A stretch of 5,524 nucleotides of DNA, from contig JBJKSJ010000206.1 in NCBI GenBank assembly GCA_046704085.1, forward strand, positions 1 to 5,524, read 5' to 3'. The stretch's first letter is position 1. Every line of letters starts with the position of its first letter. The stretch comes from DATBHW01 sp046704085 (lineage in GTDB: Bacteria; Chloroflexota; Ktedonobacteria; Ktedonobacterales; DATBGS01). Made by a program: the position numbers and the translations under genes. Shown piece by piece: positions 1-5,161 of this stretch. Below the pieces are notes generated by a model. It was given only the letters and a program-made list of their open reading frames with translations, searched no databases and was not told the origin of the DNA.

Positions 1-154
1 AAAACAGCACCAGCGGCGGTTGCAGGGAGACGCAGCATACCGATCTGGCCGTAAACCCCCAGACCTGCCCGGCGGCAACGCGGGTGGTGATGATGGTAAC
101 GGCACCGGCAAGGTGCGCGAGGAGCGCCTTGAAGTTCTCGGTGGTGATAGCCAT
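1..154 (-). CDS. Flavin reductase-like protein, N-terminal 51 residues (cut by window edge)
   Basis: This is the start of a protein of the flavin reductase-like (HpaC/FMN-binding split-barrel) family, which uses NAD(P)H to make free reduced flavin for a partner monooxygenase. The visible residues follow the family's N-terminal pattern: a short helix (ENFKALLAHLAGAV), the strand TIITT, then GFTARSV and a Val-Ser-Leu-x-Pro-Pro-Leu-Val-Leu segment that matches the flavin-binding strand region (usually written TASS..SVSLDPPLVL). Here Arg replaces the first Ser of the usual ASS and Gln the usual Asp before PP. The ATG lies 3 bp after the stop of the monooxygenase gene, and an AGGGA ribosome-binding site (163-167, 8-nt spacer) sits inside that gene's last codons, so the two are probably translationally linked. 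The NAD(P)H-binding part lies beyond the window. The family call rests on the N-terminus and the context. Confidence 0.8.
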   Translation of the reverse strand, partial: MAITTENFKALLAHLAGAVTIITTRVAAGQVWGFTARSVCCVSLQPPLVLF

Positions 155-157
155 GCG

Positions 158-1312
158 TCAGTTCCCTGGCTTGTCGCGGAAATGCGGCATGATCTCCTTT
201 GCCATCAGTTCCTGATTGCGCAGCACCAGATAGTCGGGAATCTCGCCGACCTGCCCGCCCGTGACCAGCATCCCAGCGTGCAGTTGATCAGTATAGTATG
301 ACAGTTTTTCGATGACCGTATCCACACCGCCGACGATGACCACGCCGTTATCAATCAAATCCTTGAGTGTCGGCTTCGGGCGGGTCATCGCGCCGCTCTT
401 CAGCACGGCCATCAGGCTGCGCTCGCTGATATAGCCCGGCGGGAAGTTAAACTCCATGCGCACCTTCAACCCCTTGTTGAAGAGCCACATCATATACTTC
501 TCGGCGTCCTTCATGGCCTGGTCGTCGGTTTCAGCGACGATCACCGGCACACAGAATGCCAGTTGCTCTGGCTGCGCTTCGTAGCCGTATTTCTCCTCGG
601 CGACGCGGCGATAGAGTTCGTAGGCCATCTTGCGCTGCTCCATCGGCATGAAGACAGTCATGTAGGGGTATTTGTATTTAGCAGCAAAGTCAATTGTTTC
701 CATGCTGGCCGTGCCGGGTAGCCAGATGGGCGGATGCGGTTTTTGGATCGGGCGCGGCCAGATGTTGACGTAGCGGTAGTTATAGTGTTCGCCCTCGAAG
801 GCGAAAGGGCCGGGGCGCGTCCACGCCTGGATAATCAGGTCGTGCGCCTCGTTCATACGTTCGCGGCTGAGCGTTGGGTTCACATTGTAGCTGAAATACT
901 CCATGCCCGTGCCGCGCACAAAGCCGGAGATGATGCGCCCGCCGCTGATGACATCAAGCATGGCGATCTCTTCGGCCACGCGCAGGGGGTCATCGTGCAG
1001 CGGCAGCCCGTTGCCGACAATGCCAATTTTGGCGCGCTTCACGCGCTGCGTCAGCACGGCGGCCATGAGATTGGGCGAGGGCATGGTGCCGTAGGCGTTC
1101 TGATGATGCTCGTTGACGATGACGCTGTCCCAGCCAAGCTTGTCGGCGCGCTCGATCTCATCGAAATAGCGATTGTAGACCTCGTGGCCCTTCACCGGGT
1201 CGTAAATAGAATTAGGGAGCGTGACCCACGCGGAGTCGTATTTCTCATCGAAGTCCGCTGGCAGGTAGGGCCAGGGCATCAGGTGGAAGTAGTGAAATTG
1301 CAGCTTGCTCAT
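158..1312 (-). CDS. LLM-class (bacterial luciferase-like) flavin-dependent monooxygenase
   Basis: A 384-residue member of the luciferase-like monooxygenase superfamily, cytoplasmic TIM-barrel enzymes that use reduced FMN and O2 to oxidise an organic substrate. Visible family marks are the first strand ending in LMPWPYLP (residues 11-18), VNEHHQNAYGTMPSPN (66-81, with the NEHH motif), and DDPLRVAEEIAMLDVISGGR (107-126) followed by GFVRGTGMEYF, the characteristic flavin/phosphate-side segment. PPIWLPG (194-200) and a C-terminal GGVDTVIEKL (328-337) follow. Length is normal for the family. I place the start at the ATG at 1312, because AAGGAG (1322-1327) lies 9 nt before it; the in-frame ATG at 1336 has no ribosome-binding site and would add eight residues. 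A flavin reductase begins 3 bp downstream and an alpha/beta hydrolase ends 62 bp upstream, so it is probably the oxygenase of a two-component system. The substrate cannot be told; alkanal, aromatic, terpene or sulfonate chemistry are all possible. Confidence 0.9.
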   Translation of the reverse strand: MSKLQFHYFHLMPWPYLPADFDEKYDSAWVTLPNSIYDPVKGHEVYNRYFDEIERADKLGWDSVIVNEHHQNAYGTMPSPNLMAAVLTQRVKRAKIGIVGNGLPLHDDPLRVAEEIAMLDVISGGRIISGFVRGTGMEYFSYNVNPTLSRERMNEAHDLIIQAWTRPGPFAFEGEHYNYRYVNIWPRPIQKPHPPIWLPGTASMETIDFAAKYKYPYMTVFMPMEQRKMAYELYRRVAEEKYGYEAQPEQLAFCVPVIVAETDDQAMKDAEKYMMWLFNKGLKVRMEFNFPPGYISERSLMAVLKSGAMTRPKPTLKDLIDNGVVIVGGVDTVIEKLSYYTDQLHAGMLVTGGQVGEIPDYLVLRNQELMAKEIMPHFRDKPGN

Positions 1313-1321
1313 GCGCAGATA

Positions 1322-1327
1322 CTCCTT
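1322..1327 (-). promoter_or_regulatory. Ribosome-binding site that sets the monooxygenase start
   Basis: AAGGAG on the minus strand, 9 nt before the ATG at 1312. It lies inside the longer reading frame that would start at 1336, and no comparable purine run precedes that upstream ATG. Confidence 0.75.
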
Positions 1328-1374
1328 GATACTCATGCGGTGTATGAGGAACGATGAGCTATGCTATCAGGCGC

Positions 1375-2193
1375 CTATCCCTCAGTCAGTAAAAACGTGA
1401 TGATTGGCTCGCTCCACTCGGCGGGCTTCTCGAACATCGGCATATGCCCTGTCCCCTGGAGTGTGACAAGCTTCGCGCCTGCAATCAACTGCTGGTAGCG
1501 CTCGCCATAAACGGCTGGAATCAGGCGGTCATTCTCGCCCCAGATAACGAGCGTGGGGCATTGCACGCGCTCTAGCCGCCGCTCCAGTTTGGGATCATAA
1601 TGCGGATTCCAGGCCAGTGAGGCCAGGGTGGTACGCTGGCGGAACTGATCGATGATGTAGTCGAAGCTCATCTCGGTTGGAATCAGCGGGGCCGCTGCTG
1701 AGAAGTCATCAAAGCAGGCGGCAAGGGTCTCCTGCGGGTTCATGGCAAACAGGTCGGCAATGGGCGACCCCTTGACGCGAATGCCCGCTGCGTTGGCGAG
1801 GACCAGCTTGCTGACGCGCTCTGGAAACCAGACGGCGACCTCGGCGGCCATCCAGCCGCCCAACGAGTGCCCAACGAAGATCGGCTTTTCCAGCCCCAGT
1901 GTATCCAATAGATCGCGGAAATAGAGCGTGTAATCGCTCATGTCGCGCATCCAATCGGGCCGCTGAGTGAGGCCAAAGCCGGGGGTATCGGGCGCGAAGA
2001 GGTGGAAATGCCGGGCTAGCCGCTGGTGATAGTCCAGCCAGAGATTGCCCAGAAAGGTGCCGTGCAGGTAAAGCAGCGGCGGGGCGCCCGGAGACCCGGC
2101 CTCAAAGAGATGAGTTTCGATGCCGCGCACATTCAGCGTGCGCTCGCTCTTTTCACGGGAGACGGCAGTGTCAGCAGTGGTTGGTTCGGTCAT
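1375..2193 (-). CDS. Alpha/beta-fold hydrolase (MhpC/BphD-like superfamily)
   Basis: A 272-residue serine hydrolase of the alpha/beta fold, a superfamily that includes esterases, C-C bond hydrolases of aromatic catabolism and haloalkane dehalogenases. Visible marks are HGTF (44-47, oxyanion-hole region), DTPGFGLT (69-76), the nucleophile elbow GHSLGG (Ser110), GENDRL with the likely acid Asp222, and GTGHMPMFEKP with the catalytic His250. The triad is complete and the length usual. There is no signal peptide, so it is probably cytoplasmic. The start is the ATG at 2193, preceded by AGGAGA (2201-2206, 7-nt spacer). An in-frame ATG at 2277 would add 28 residues rich in Phe, Leu and His that look like translated upstream DNA. 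It is the first gene of the cassette with the monooxygenase and flavin reductase. By inference it could hydrolyse an ester or ring-cleavage product of the oxygenase; the true substrate is unknown. Confidence 0.9.
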   Translation of the reverse strand: MTEPTTADTAVSREKSERTLNVRGIETHLFEAGSPGAPPLLYLHGTFLGNLWLDYHQRLARHFHLFAPDTPGFGLTQRPDWMRDMSDYTLYFRDLLDTLGLEKPIFVGHSLGGWMAAEVAVWFPERVSKLVLANAAGIRVKGSPIADLFAMNPQETLAACFDDFSAAAPLIPTEMSFDYIIDQFRQRTTLASLAWNPHYDPKLERRLERVQCPTLVIWGENDRLIPAVYGERYQQLIAGAKLVTLQGTGHMPMFEKPAEWSEPIITFLLTEG

Positions 2194-2200
2194 GCGTGAT

Positions 2201-2206
2201 TCTCCT
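2201..2206 (-). promoter_or_regulatory. Ribosome-binding site that sets the hydrolase start
   Basis: AGGAGA on the minus strand, 7 nt before the ATG at 2193. It supports the 272-residue protein over the form 28 residues longer. Confidence 0.75.
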
Positions 2207-2277
2207 GCCTCAAAGTGGAAGTGGAACAATCCTTGCGCCAGGTAGCAAAGCATCAGGCGCGCCTTATAGAATAGCAT

Positions 2278-2305
2278 AGCATACAGATGCGCTGAAAAGC
2301 TCCAA
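2278..2305 (-). promoter_or_regulatory. Weak candidate promoter for the hydrolase-monooxygenase cassette
   Basis: On the minus strand, TTGGAG (2300-2305) and TATGCT (2278-2283) are separated by 16 bp, about 85 bp before the hydrolase start. Both boxes are poor matches to the sigma-70 consensus (3/6 and 4/6). The area is locally AT-rich with overlapping TATGCTATGCTATT repeats, which could give such a match by chance. Listed only because it is the best candidate seen in this gap. Confidence 0.2.
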
Positions 2306-2362
2306 TATGCCTGCTGCTGCTTAAACTGACCATCCGGCGTGCCAGGCCCAGATCGAGCGCCG

Positions 2363-2392
2363 TTGGCGTGTTGGCTCGGAAAGTCTTATTAT
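2363..2392 (+). promoter_or_regulatory. Candidate sigma-70-type promoter for the four-helix membrane protein
   Basis: TTGGCG (2363-2368, 4/6 match to the -35 consensus) and TATTAT (2387-2392, 5/6 match to the -10 consensus) are 18 bp apart. Transcription would start near 2399, leaving a leader of about 45 nt before the ATG at 2443. The rest of the 2194-2442 gap shows no open reading frame worth calling, no tRNA-like fold and no clear operator. Confidence 0.4.
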
Positions 2393-2427
2393 CTCATCAG
2401 GCTCATTGACGATGGTCGCTTTCAATG

Positions 2428-2434
2428 AAGGAGG
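2428..2434 (+). promoter_or_regulatory. Ribosome-binding site that sets the membrane protein start
   Basis: AAGGAGG with an 8-nt spacer to the ATG at 2443. It overlaps the codons after an upstream in-frame ATG at 2425, so that ATG is unlikely to be the main start. Confidence 0.75.
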
Positions 2435-2442
2435 CACTTACC

Positions 2443-2871
2443 ATGCCCTCTCGTTGGCTTGAGTTAGGGAGCGGGCTGGTCGCTGGTATTGTAGGCCTGC
2501 TGATCGTCGGCTGGGTGCTGTTCGGTCCGGTCTATCAGACGGCTACAGCGAGCAGCGCCAGTGGCCTGGGTGATAGTAGCGCCACTGGAGAGGCCACGCT
2601 GGCGCAGGTCAATCATGGCATCCCGCTGCTTGGGCTGCTGTACTTTATCGCTCTATCGGTGGTCTTGCTCGGTGTGATTGCCAGCACGCTGTTGCATTGG
2701 CGCCTTGGTGGCAGAGGCTGGCGGCTCTTCCTATGGGCTAGCGTGATCCTGCTGTTCATCACAGGGGTAGCCGGATTGGATCTATGGGTCTTGTCGTTCC
2801 CCAGCCTGCTGCTGGCTGTTGTCGCGGCGGTGGCTGCCTCGCGTAACAATGGCCCTGTGGTCGCCATGTGA
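2443..2871 (+). CDS. Hypothetical protein with about four membrane helices
   Basis: A 142-residue integral membrane protein that I do not recognise. Hydrophobic stretches lie at about residues 8-29, 61-84, 94-113 and 115-133. The first is followed by a polar loop (about 30-59) rich in Ala, Ser, Thr and Gly with only three charged residues, consistent with an exported loop. Positive charge (HWRLGGRGWR, 85-94) falls between helices two and three, which by the positive-inside rule puts that turn in the cytoplasm. The C-terminus is short (SRNNGPVVAM). There are no catalytic motifs or cysteines, nor any recognisable transporter signature. The ATG at 2443 is chosen for its strong ribosome-binding site. 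The gene stands alone on the plus strand, divergent from the hydrolase cassette and convergent with the gene ending at 2879. Its composition and coding quality (Leu/Val/Ala-rich helices, no stops) support a real gene of unknown function. Confidence 0.75.
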   Translation: MPSRWLELGSGLVAGIVGLLIVGWVLFGPVYQTATASSASGLGDSSATGEATLAQVNHGIPLLGLLYFIALSVVLLGVIASTLLHWRLGGRGWRLFLWASVILLFITGVAGLDLWVLSFPSLLLAVVAAVAASRNNGPVVAM

Positions 2872-2878
2872 AAGAGCG

Positions 2879-3415
2879 TTAGCCTGTGCCCTCGTGATAG
2901 CGAATAATGCGTGTGATGGTGGCGTCGTCGCTCTTGCGCAGCGCGGCCAATATTCGCTGCGCCTGGGGGCGCGTTTCAGCCATCATCGCCTCAATCAGCG
3001 GCCCGAGGTCAATACCTGCCTGTCTGGCGGCGTGCTGTAAGAACGCGCAGGCCATCAGAATGTCGAGCTCATCTGACCCTTCACAGGCCAGCAGCGCAGC
3101 CACCAGCCCCCAACGCGCCAGTCCTCCATCCTTAGAGGATTTGATCCGCCGGGCGACGCGCCGAATGTAGCTGAGCAGGATGTCGGTGCGCGCCTGGGCT
3201 GCTAATTGCTCAGCCGCTGTGCCCGCCTTGCGTGTAAAGAAACCAGCCAACGTTTCCTGGTCTCCTGCGCTGGCCTCCAGATACAGCGCGCAGAGTGCGT
3301 CAAGTTTGGCGTCGAACTGGCTCAGGTCGTTGCGCGTCTGGTCACTTTCGTCTTCTTTCTTGCCAGGGAGCGCCTGCCACATTGCCAGGAGCCTCTGAAA
3401 GCGGTCGTCCTCCAT
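2879..3415 (-). CDS. Hypothetical soluble, probably all-helical protein
   Basis: A 178-residue protein that I do not recognise. It has no signal peptide or convincing membrane helix. The sequence is rich in Ala, Leu, Arg, Asp, Glu and Gln, with amphipathic stretches and few Gly/Pro, suggesting a helical bundle: FQRLLAMWQAL near the N-terminus, then a charged linker (GKKEDESDQTRND), then helices such as DAKLDALCALYLEA, TDILLSYIRRVARRIKSS, LARWGLVAALLACEG, LDILMACAFLQHAARQAG and PQAQRILAALRKS. No enzyme motif is visible. The ATG at 3415 has AAGGG (3425-3429) with a 9-nt spacer. It lies 110 bp downstream of the PKD gene on the same strand with no obvious terminator between them, so it is probably co-transcribed with it. 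Its stop is 7 bp from the stop of the convergent membrane-protein gene. An adaptor or regulatory role is possible but not shown by the sequence. Confidence 0.75.
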   Translation of the reverse strand: MEDDRFQRLLAMWQALPGKKEDESDQTRNDLSQFDAKLDALCALYLEASAGDQETLAGFFTRKAGTAAEQLAAQARTDILLSYIRRVARRIKSSKDGGLARWGLVAALLACEGSDELDILMACAFLQHAARQAGIDLGPLIEAMMAETRPQAQRILAALRKSDDATITRIIRYHEGTG

Positions 3416-3459
3416 TGGTTGTCACCCTTGCATATTGCCTGATCTCGTCGCGCCACCAG

Positions 3460-3473
3460 GACGATGGATCGTC
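3460..3473. repeat. Short inverted repeat between two minus-strand genes
   Basis: GACGAT-GG-ATCGTC: perfect 6-bp arms with a 2-bp centre, lying 45 bp before the start of the helical-protein gene. It could be a protein-binding dyad, but sites this short arise by chance, and there is no T-run to make it a terminator. Confidence 0.25.
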
Positions 3474-3525
3474 GCTTGTACGCCAGGATGGCGAGGCGAC
3501 CAGCCGCCTTCAGCCGCATGTGCTG

Positions 3526-4977
3526 TTAGCGTCGAGGAAAGTCCACCCCTTGATTGAACTTTTCCCGCACGTTCCGCTCTTTCATGCGCTCATCGTAACC
3601 AGGCGTAAGGCGCTCTGGACCTGAGACTGGTGGGCGCTGCGGCGGTCTGGCGCGTGAGCCGGTTGTTGGGCGAGTTTCTGTTGATTGGCCCATTGATGGC
3701 TGGCGTGGGATGGTTCGTCGGGCTGCCTGAGTGTTGTCGCCTGAGGGGCCGCGCGGCCTGGTCAGGCGTCGGCTGGCGCTTCCGTTTCCCTGGGTGGCTG
3801 GAGCGGCGCGGCGGCGCCAGAGCGATGAGGCGAGCAAGGCTCCGAGAGCCAGCACGATGAGCAGTCCTAATCCAATCAGGATGAAGGTGTGTGATGAACT
3901 GCTATTGCTGCTCCCAGAGCTTGCTGCTGATTGAATCGTGATGTTGATCGTTGCGGTTCCGGGAATGTTTTGCGCGTCGATGGCCTGAACCTGGACCTGA
4001 TAGCGCCCCGGCTTTGTATAGCGATGGCTCATCTTGCTGGCGGTGGTTGTTTGCGCTGGCGTCTGGTCGCCAAAGTTCCAGATGTAACTGCTGATCGGGC
4101 CGTCCCCCTCTAGCTGGACCTGGGAGGCATCGAAGCTGATGGTCTGCCCTACGGTGGCACTGGTGGCTGAGACCGTGAGATGGACCTGGGGAATGAAAGT
4201 GACGACCTGGATGGGGATGATTGCTGCGCTGTGCGCGCCCCGGCTATCGGCGACAATCAGCGTGACCAGCGCGCGCCCTGGGATGCTGAACTGGTAGGTG
4301 ACGTGTGCCCCTTGCGCGTCTGGCGAGCCATCGCCGAAGTTCCAATCGTAGGTGAGCTGTGGACCAACGACAGCATGCGAGCCGGTGGCGTCAAAGGTGA
4401 CGGTGTCATTGAGTGTGACCAGGGTCTTATCGGCGGTTGCCCTGGCAATGGGTGGATTGCTTGGGGGGGTATCCAGAATGGTGATGCTCGCGGTGTCGAA
4501 CGGGTTCCAGGTATTATCGATGTCGTCATAATTGCTGACGTTAATGGTGTAATTCCCGGCGCGCTGGTAGGTGTGCGTTGGCTCAGCGCCTGAGCCATAA
4601 CCACTGCCGTCGCCAAAATCCCAGCGCCATTTCACGCTGTCTTTGGGCGGGGCGCCAGGCACTTGCGAGAGGTCTTCGGTAAAGGTAATTGCCTGGCCGC
4701 GATAATAGTTGCCAGGGAAGAAGCCGGGCAGGTTTGTTGCCCCTTGATTGGTGGCAAGCAGGGCTTGAGACCCTGGCACCGGGATAGCCGGAGAATTATT
4801 CGCCAGCATGGTTTGCGCACTGATGCCACAGGCCCAGGCGCGCGGTGTCTGACCCAGCAGCGAGGGCGCGCCCAGCCCCAGTGTCAGGGCCAGGAGGCCA
4901 GAGATGCCGAGAATGAGTGTCGTGGATAGCAGCGGCGCAAGGAATCGCCGCCAGGCCAGATGGACCTGCTCAGGCAT
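3526..4977 (-). CDS. Membrane-anchored surface protein with three PKD domains
   Basis: A 483-residue protein with a clear layout. An N-terminal signal/anchor segment (12-42) follows Arg10-Arg11 and ends in AWA-C (47-50), a possible signal peptidase site. Three PKD domains follow, at about 93-168, 177-259 and 264-349, each with the hallmark W/Y-x-W/F-FGD core: WRWDFGDGS (117-125), YDWNFGDGS (210-218) and YIWNFGDQT (298-306). Each also has a later Y-x-x-x-G-x-(Y/A)-x-V strand. A Ser-rich linker (351-362), one membrane helix (364-386) and the stop-transfer RRR (388-390) come next. The cytoplasmic tail of about 95 residues is basic and rich in Pro, Ser, Thr and Arg. PKD domains are Ig-like folds common in surface proteins, mediating protein or carbohydrate contacts; no enzyme domain is present. 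The start has GGAAGG (4985-4990) 7 nt upstream. The inferred right end of a TnpB element lies just before that site. Confidence 0.9.
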   Translation of the reverse strand: MPEQVHLAWRRFLAPLLSTTLILGISGLLALTLGLGAPSLLGQTPRAWACGISAQTMLANNSPAIPVPGSQALLATNQGATNLPGFFPGNYYRGQAITFTEDLSQVPGAPPKDSVKWRWDFGDGSGYGSGAEPTHTYQRAGNYTINVSNYDDIDNTWNPFDTASITILDTPPSNPPIARATADKTLVTLNDTVTFDATGSHAVVGPQLTYDWNFGDGSPDAQGAHVTYQFSIPGRALVTLIVADSRGAHSAAIIPIQVVTFIPQVHLTVSATSATVGQTISFDASQVQLEGDGPISSYIWNFGDQTPAQTTTASKMSHRYTKPGRYQVQVQAIDAQNIPGTATINITIQSAASSGSSNSSSSHTFILIGLGLLIVLALGALLASSLWRRRAAPATQGNGSASRRLTRPRGPSGDNTQAARRTIPRQPSMGQSTETRPTTGSRARPPQRPPVSGPERLTPGYDERMKERNVREKFNQGVDFPRR

Positions 4978-4984
4978 GAGCGCA

Positions 4985-4990
4985 CCTTCC
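4985..4990 (-). promoter_or_regulatory. Ribosome-binding site of the PKD gene at the element junction
   Basis: GGAAGG on the minus strand, 7 nt before the ATG at 4977. It starts at or within a few bases of the inferred right end of the IS605-type element, so it probably also forms the first bases of the guide of the element's omega RNA. Confidence 0.6.
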
Positions 4991-4992
4991 GT

Positions 4993-5053
4993 TTATACTC
5001 CCTTCGGCTGCTCTCTTCAGAGCAGCCGAATCTCATATCCCTCTGAAGTATAA
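4993..5053 (-). other. Long-range 9-bp stem enclosing the terminal hairpin
   Basis: On the minus strand TTATACTTC (5045-5053) can pair with GGAGTATAA (4993-5001) over nine positions, with one G-U pair. It encloses a 14-nt purine-rich strand (5031-5044), the 12-bp hairpin (5003-5030) and a single unpaired base at 5002. A nested two-helix fold of this size is unlikely to be chance and marks the 3' core of the structured RNA. Confidence 0.6.
5003..5030. repeat. Perfect 12-bp hairpin with a 4-base loop
   Basis: Arms at 5003-5014 and 5019-5030 are perfectly complementary (TTCGGCTGCTCT and its reverse complement), with loop CTTC on the plus strand (GAAG on the minus strand). No T-run follows on either strand, so it is not a standard terminator. 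Its position matches the right-end hairpin of IS605-type elements. Confidence 0.85.
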
Positions 5054-5080
5054 CGAAGCGGCGTTGCCTTCGCATCATTT

Positions 5081-5108
5081 CCAGAACTTCTGGCTCCTCT
5101 CAGAGAGG
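5081..5108. repeat. Two adjacent short palindromes in the right-end region
   Basis: CCAGAACTTCTGG (5081-5093) and CCTCTCAGAGAGG (5096-5108) are each 6+1+6 palindromes, separated by 2 bp. As RNA each would form a 5-bp stem with a 3-nt loop. They lie between the tnpB stop and the terminal hairpin and probably belong to the same structured RNA. Confidence 0.6.
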
Positions 5109-5143
5109 CGAATGAGGGCTTGTAGAGTGCTACAGTATCACAA

Positions 5144-5161
5144 AGCATAGACAACTATGCT
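5144..5161. repeat. 7-bp hairpin over the tnpB stop codon
   Basis: AGCATAG (5144-5150) and CTATGCT (5155-5161) are perfectly complementary around the loop ACAA. The tnpB stop codon (5155-5157) lies in one arm. It may be part of the omega RNA fold or may mark a processing point at the end of the coding sequence. Confidence 0.6.

Noticed and set aside
20..301. Plus-strand open frame at the left edge
   Set aside because: It is antisense to the flavin reductase start and the monooxygenase end, both supported by motifs; Gly/Asp-rich with no recognisable domain.
734..1357. Long plus-strand open frame (about 207 codons) opposite the monooxygenase
   Set aside because: It lies wholly opposite a gene with clear family motifs, has low-complexity Val/Ala/Arg/His/Asp composition typical of antisense frames in GC-rich DNA, and matches no family I know.
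1358..1380. Shared short motif (ATCAGGCGC with nearby ATAGCATAG/CTATGCTAT) near 1358-1380 and 2250-2283
   Set aside because: Only a 9-mer is exact and the rest is degenerate with gaps. Two copies in gene-flanking DNA are not enough to call a repeat family or operator.
4180..4593. Open frames on both strands inside the PKD gene
   Set aside because: The PKD frame carries three FGD-core domains, a signal segment and a membrane helix. The alternative frames have no domain and reflect GC-rich codon bias.
5003..5030. The 12-bp hairpin as a rho-independent terminator
   Set aside because: Neither strand has a T-run after the stem: the minus strand continues GGGAGTATAAACGG and the plus strand TCTCATATCC. 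Its place at the end of a tnpB element explains it better.
4979..5160. CRISPR array
   Set aside because: The inverted repeats differ from one another and there are no direct repeats with regular spacers. The structure is that of a single folded RNA end.
4978..5160. Independent promoter for the PKD gene, with a TATACT box at about 5047-5052 (minus strand)
   Set aside because: The box matches the -10 consensus well, but nothing like a -35 or extended -10 precedes it, and the same bases form the 9-bp RNA stem.
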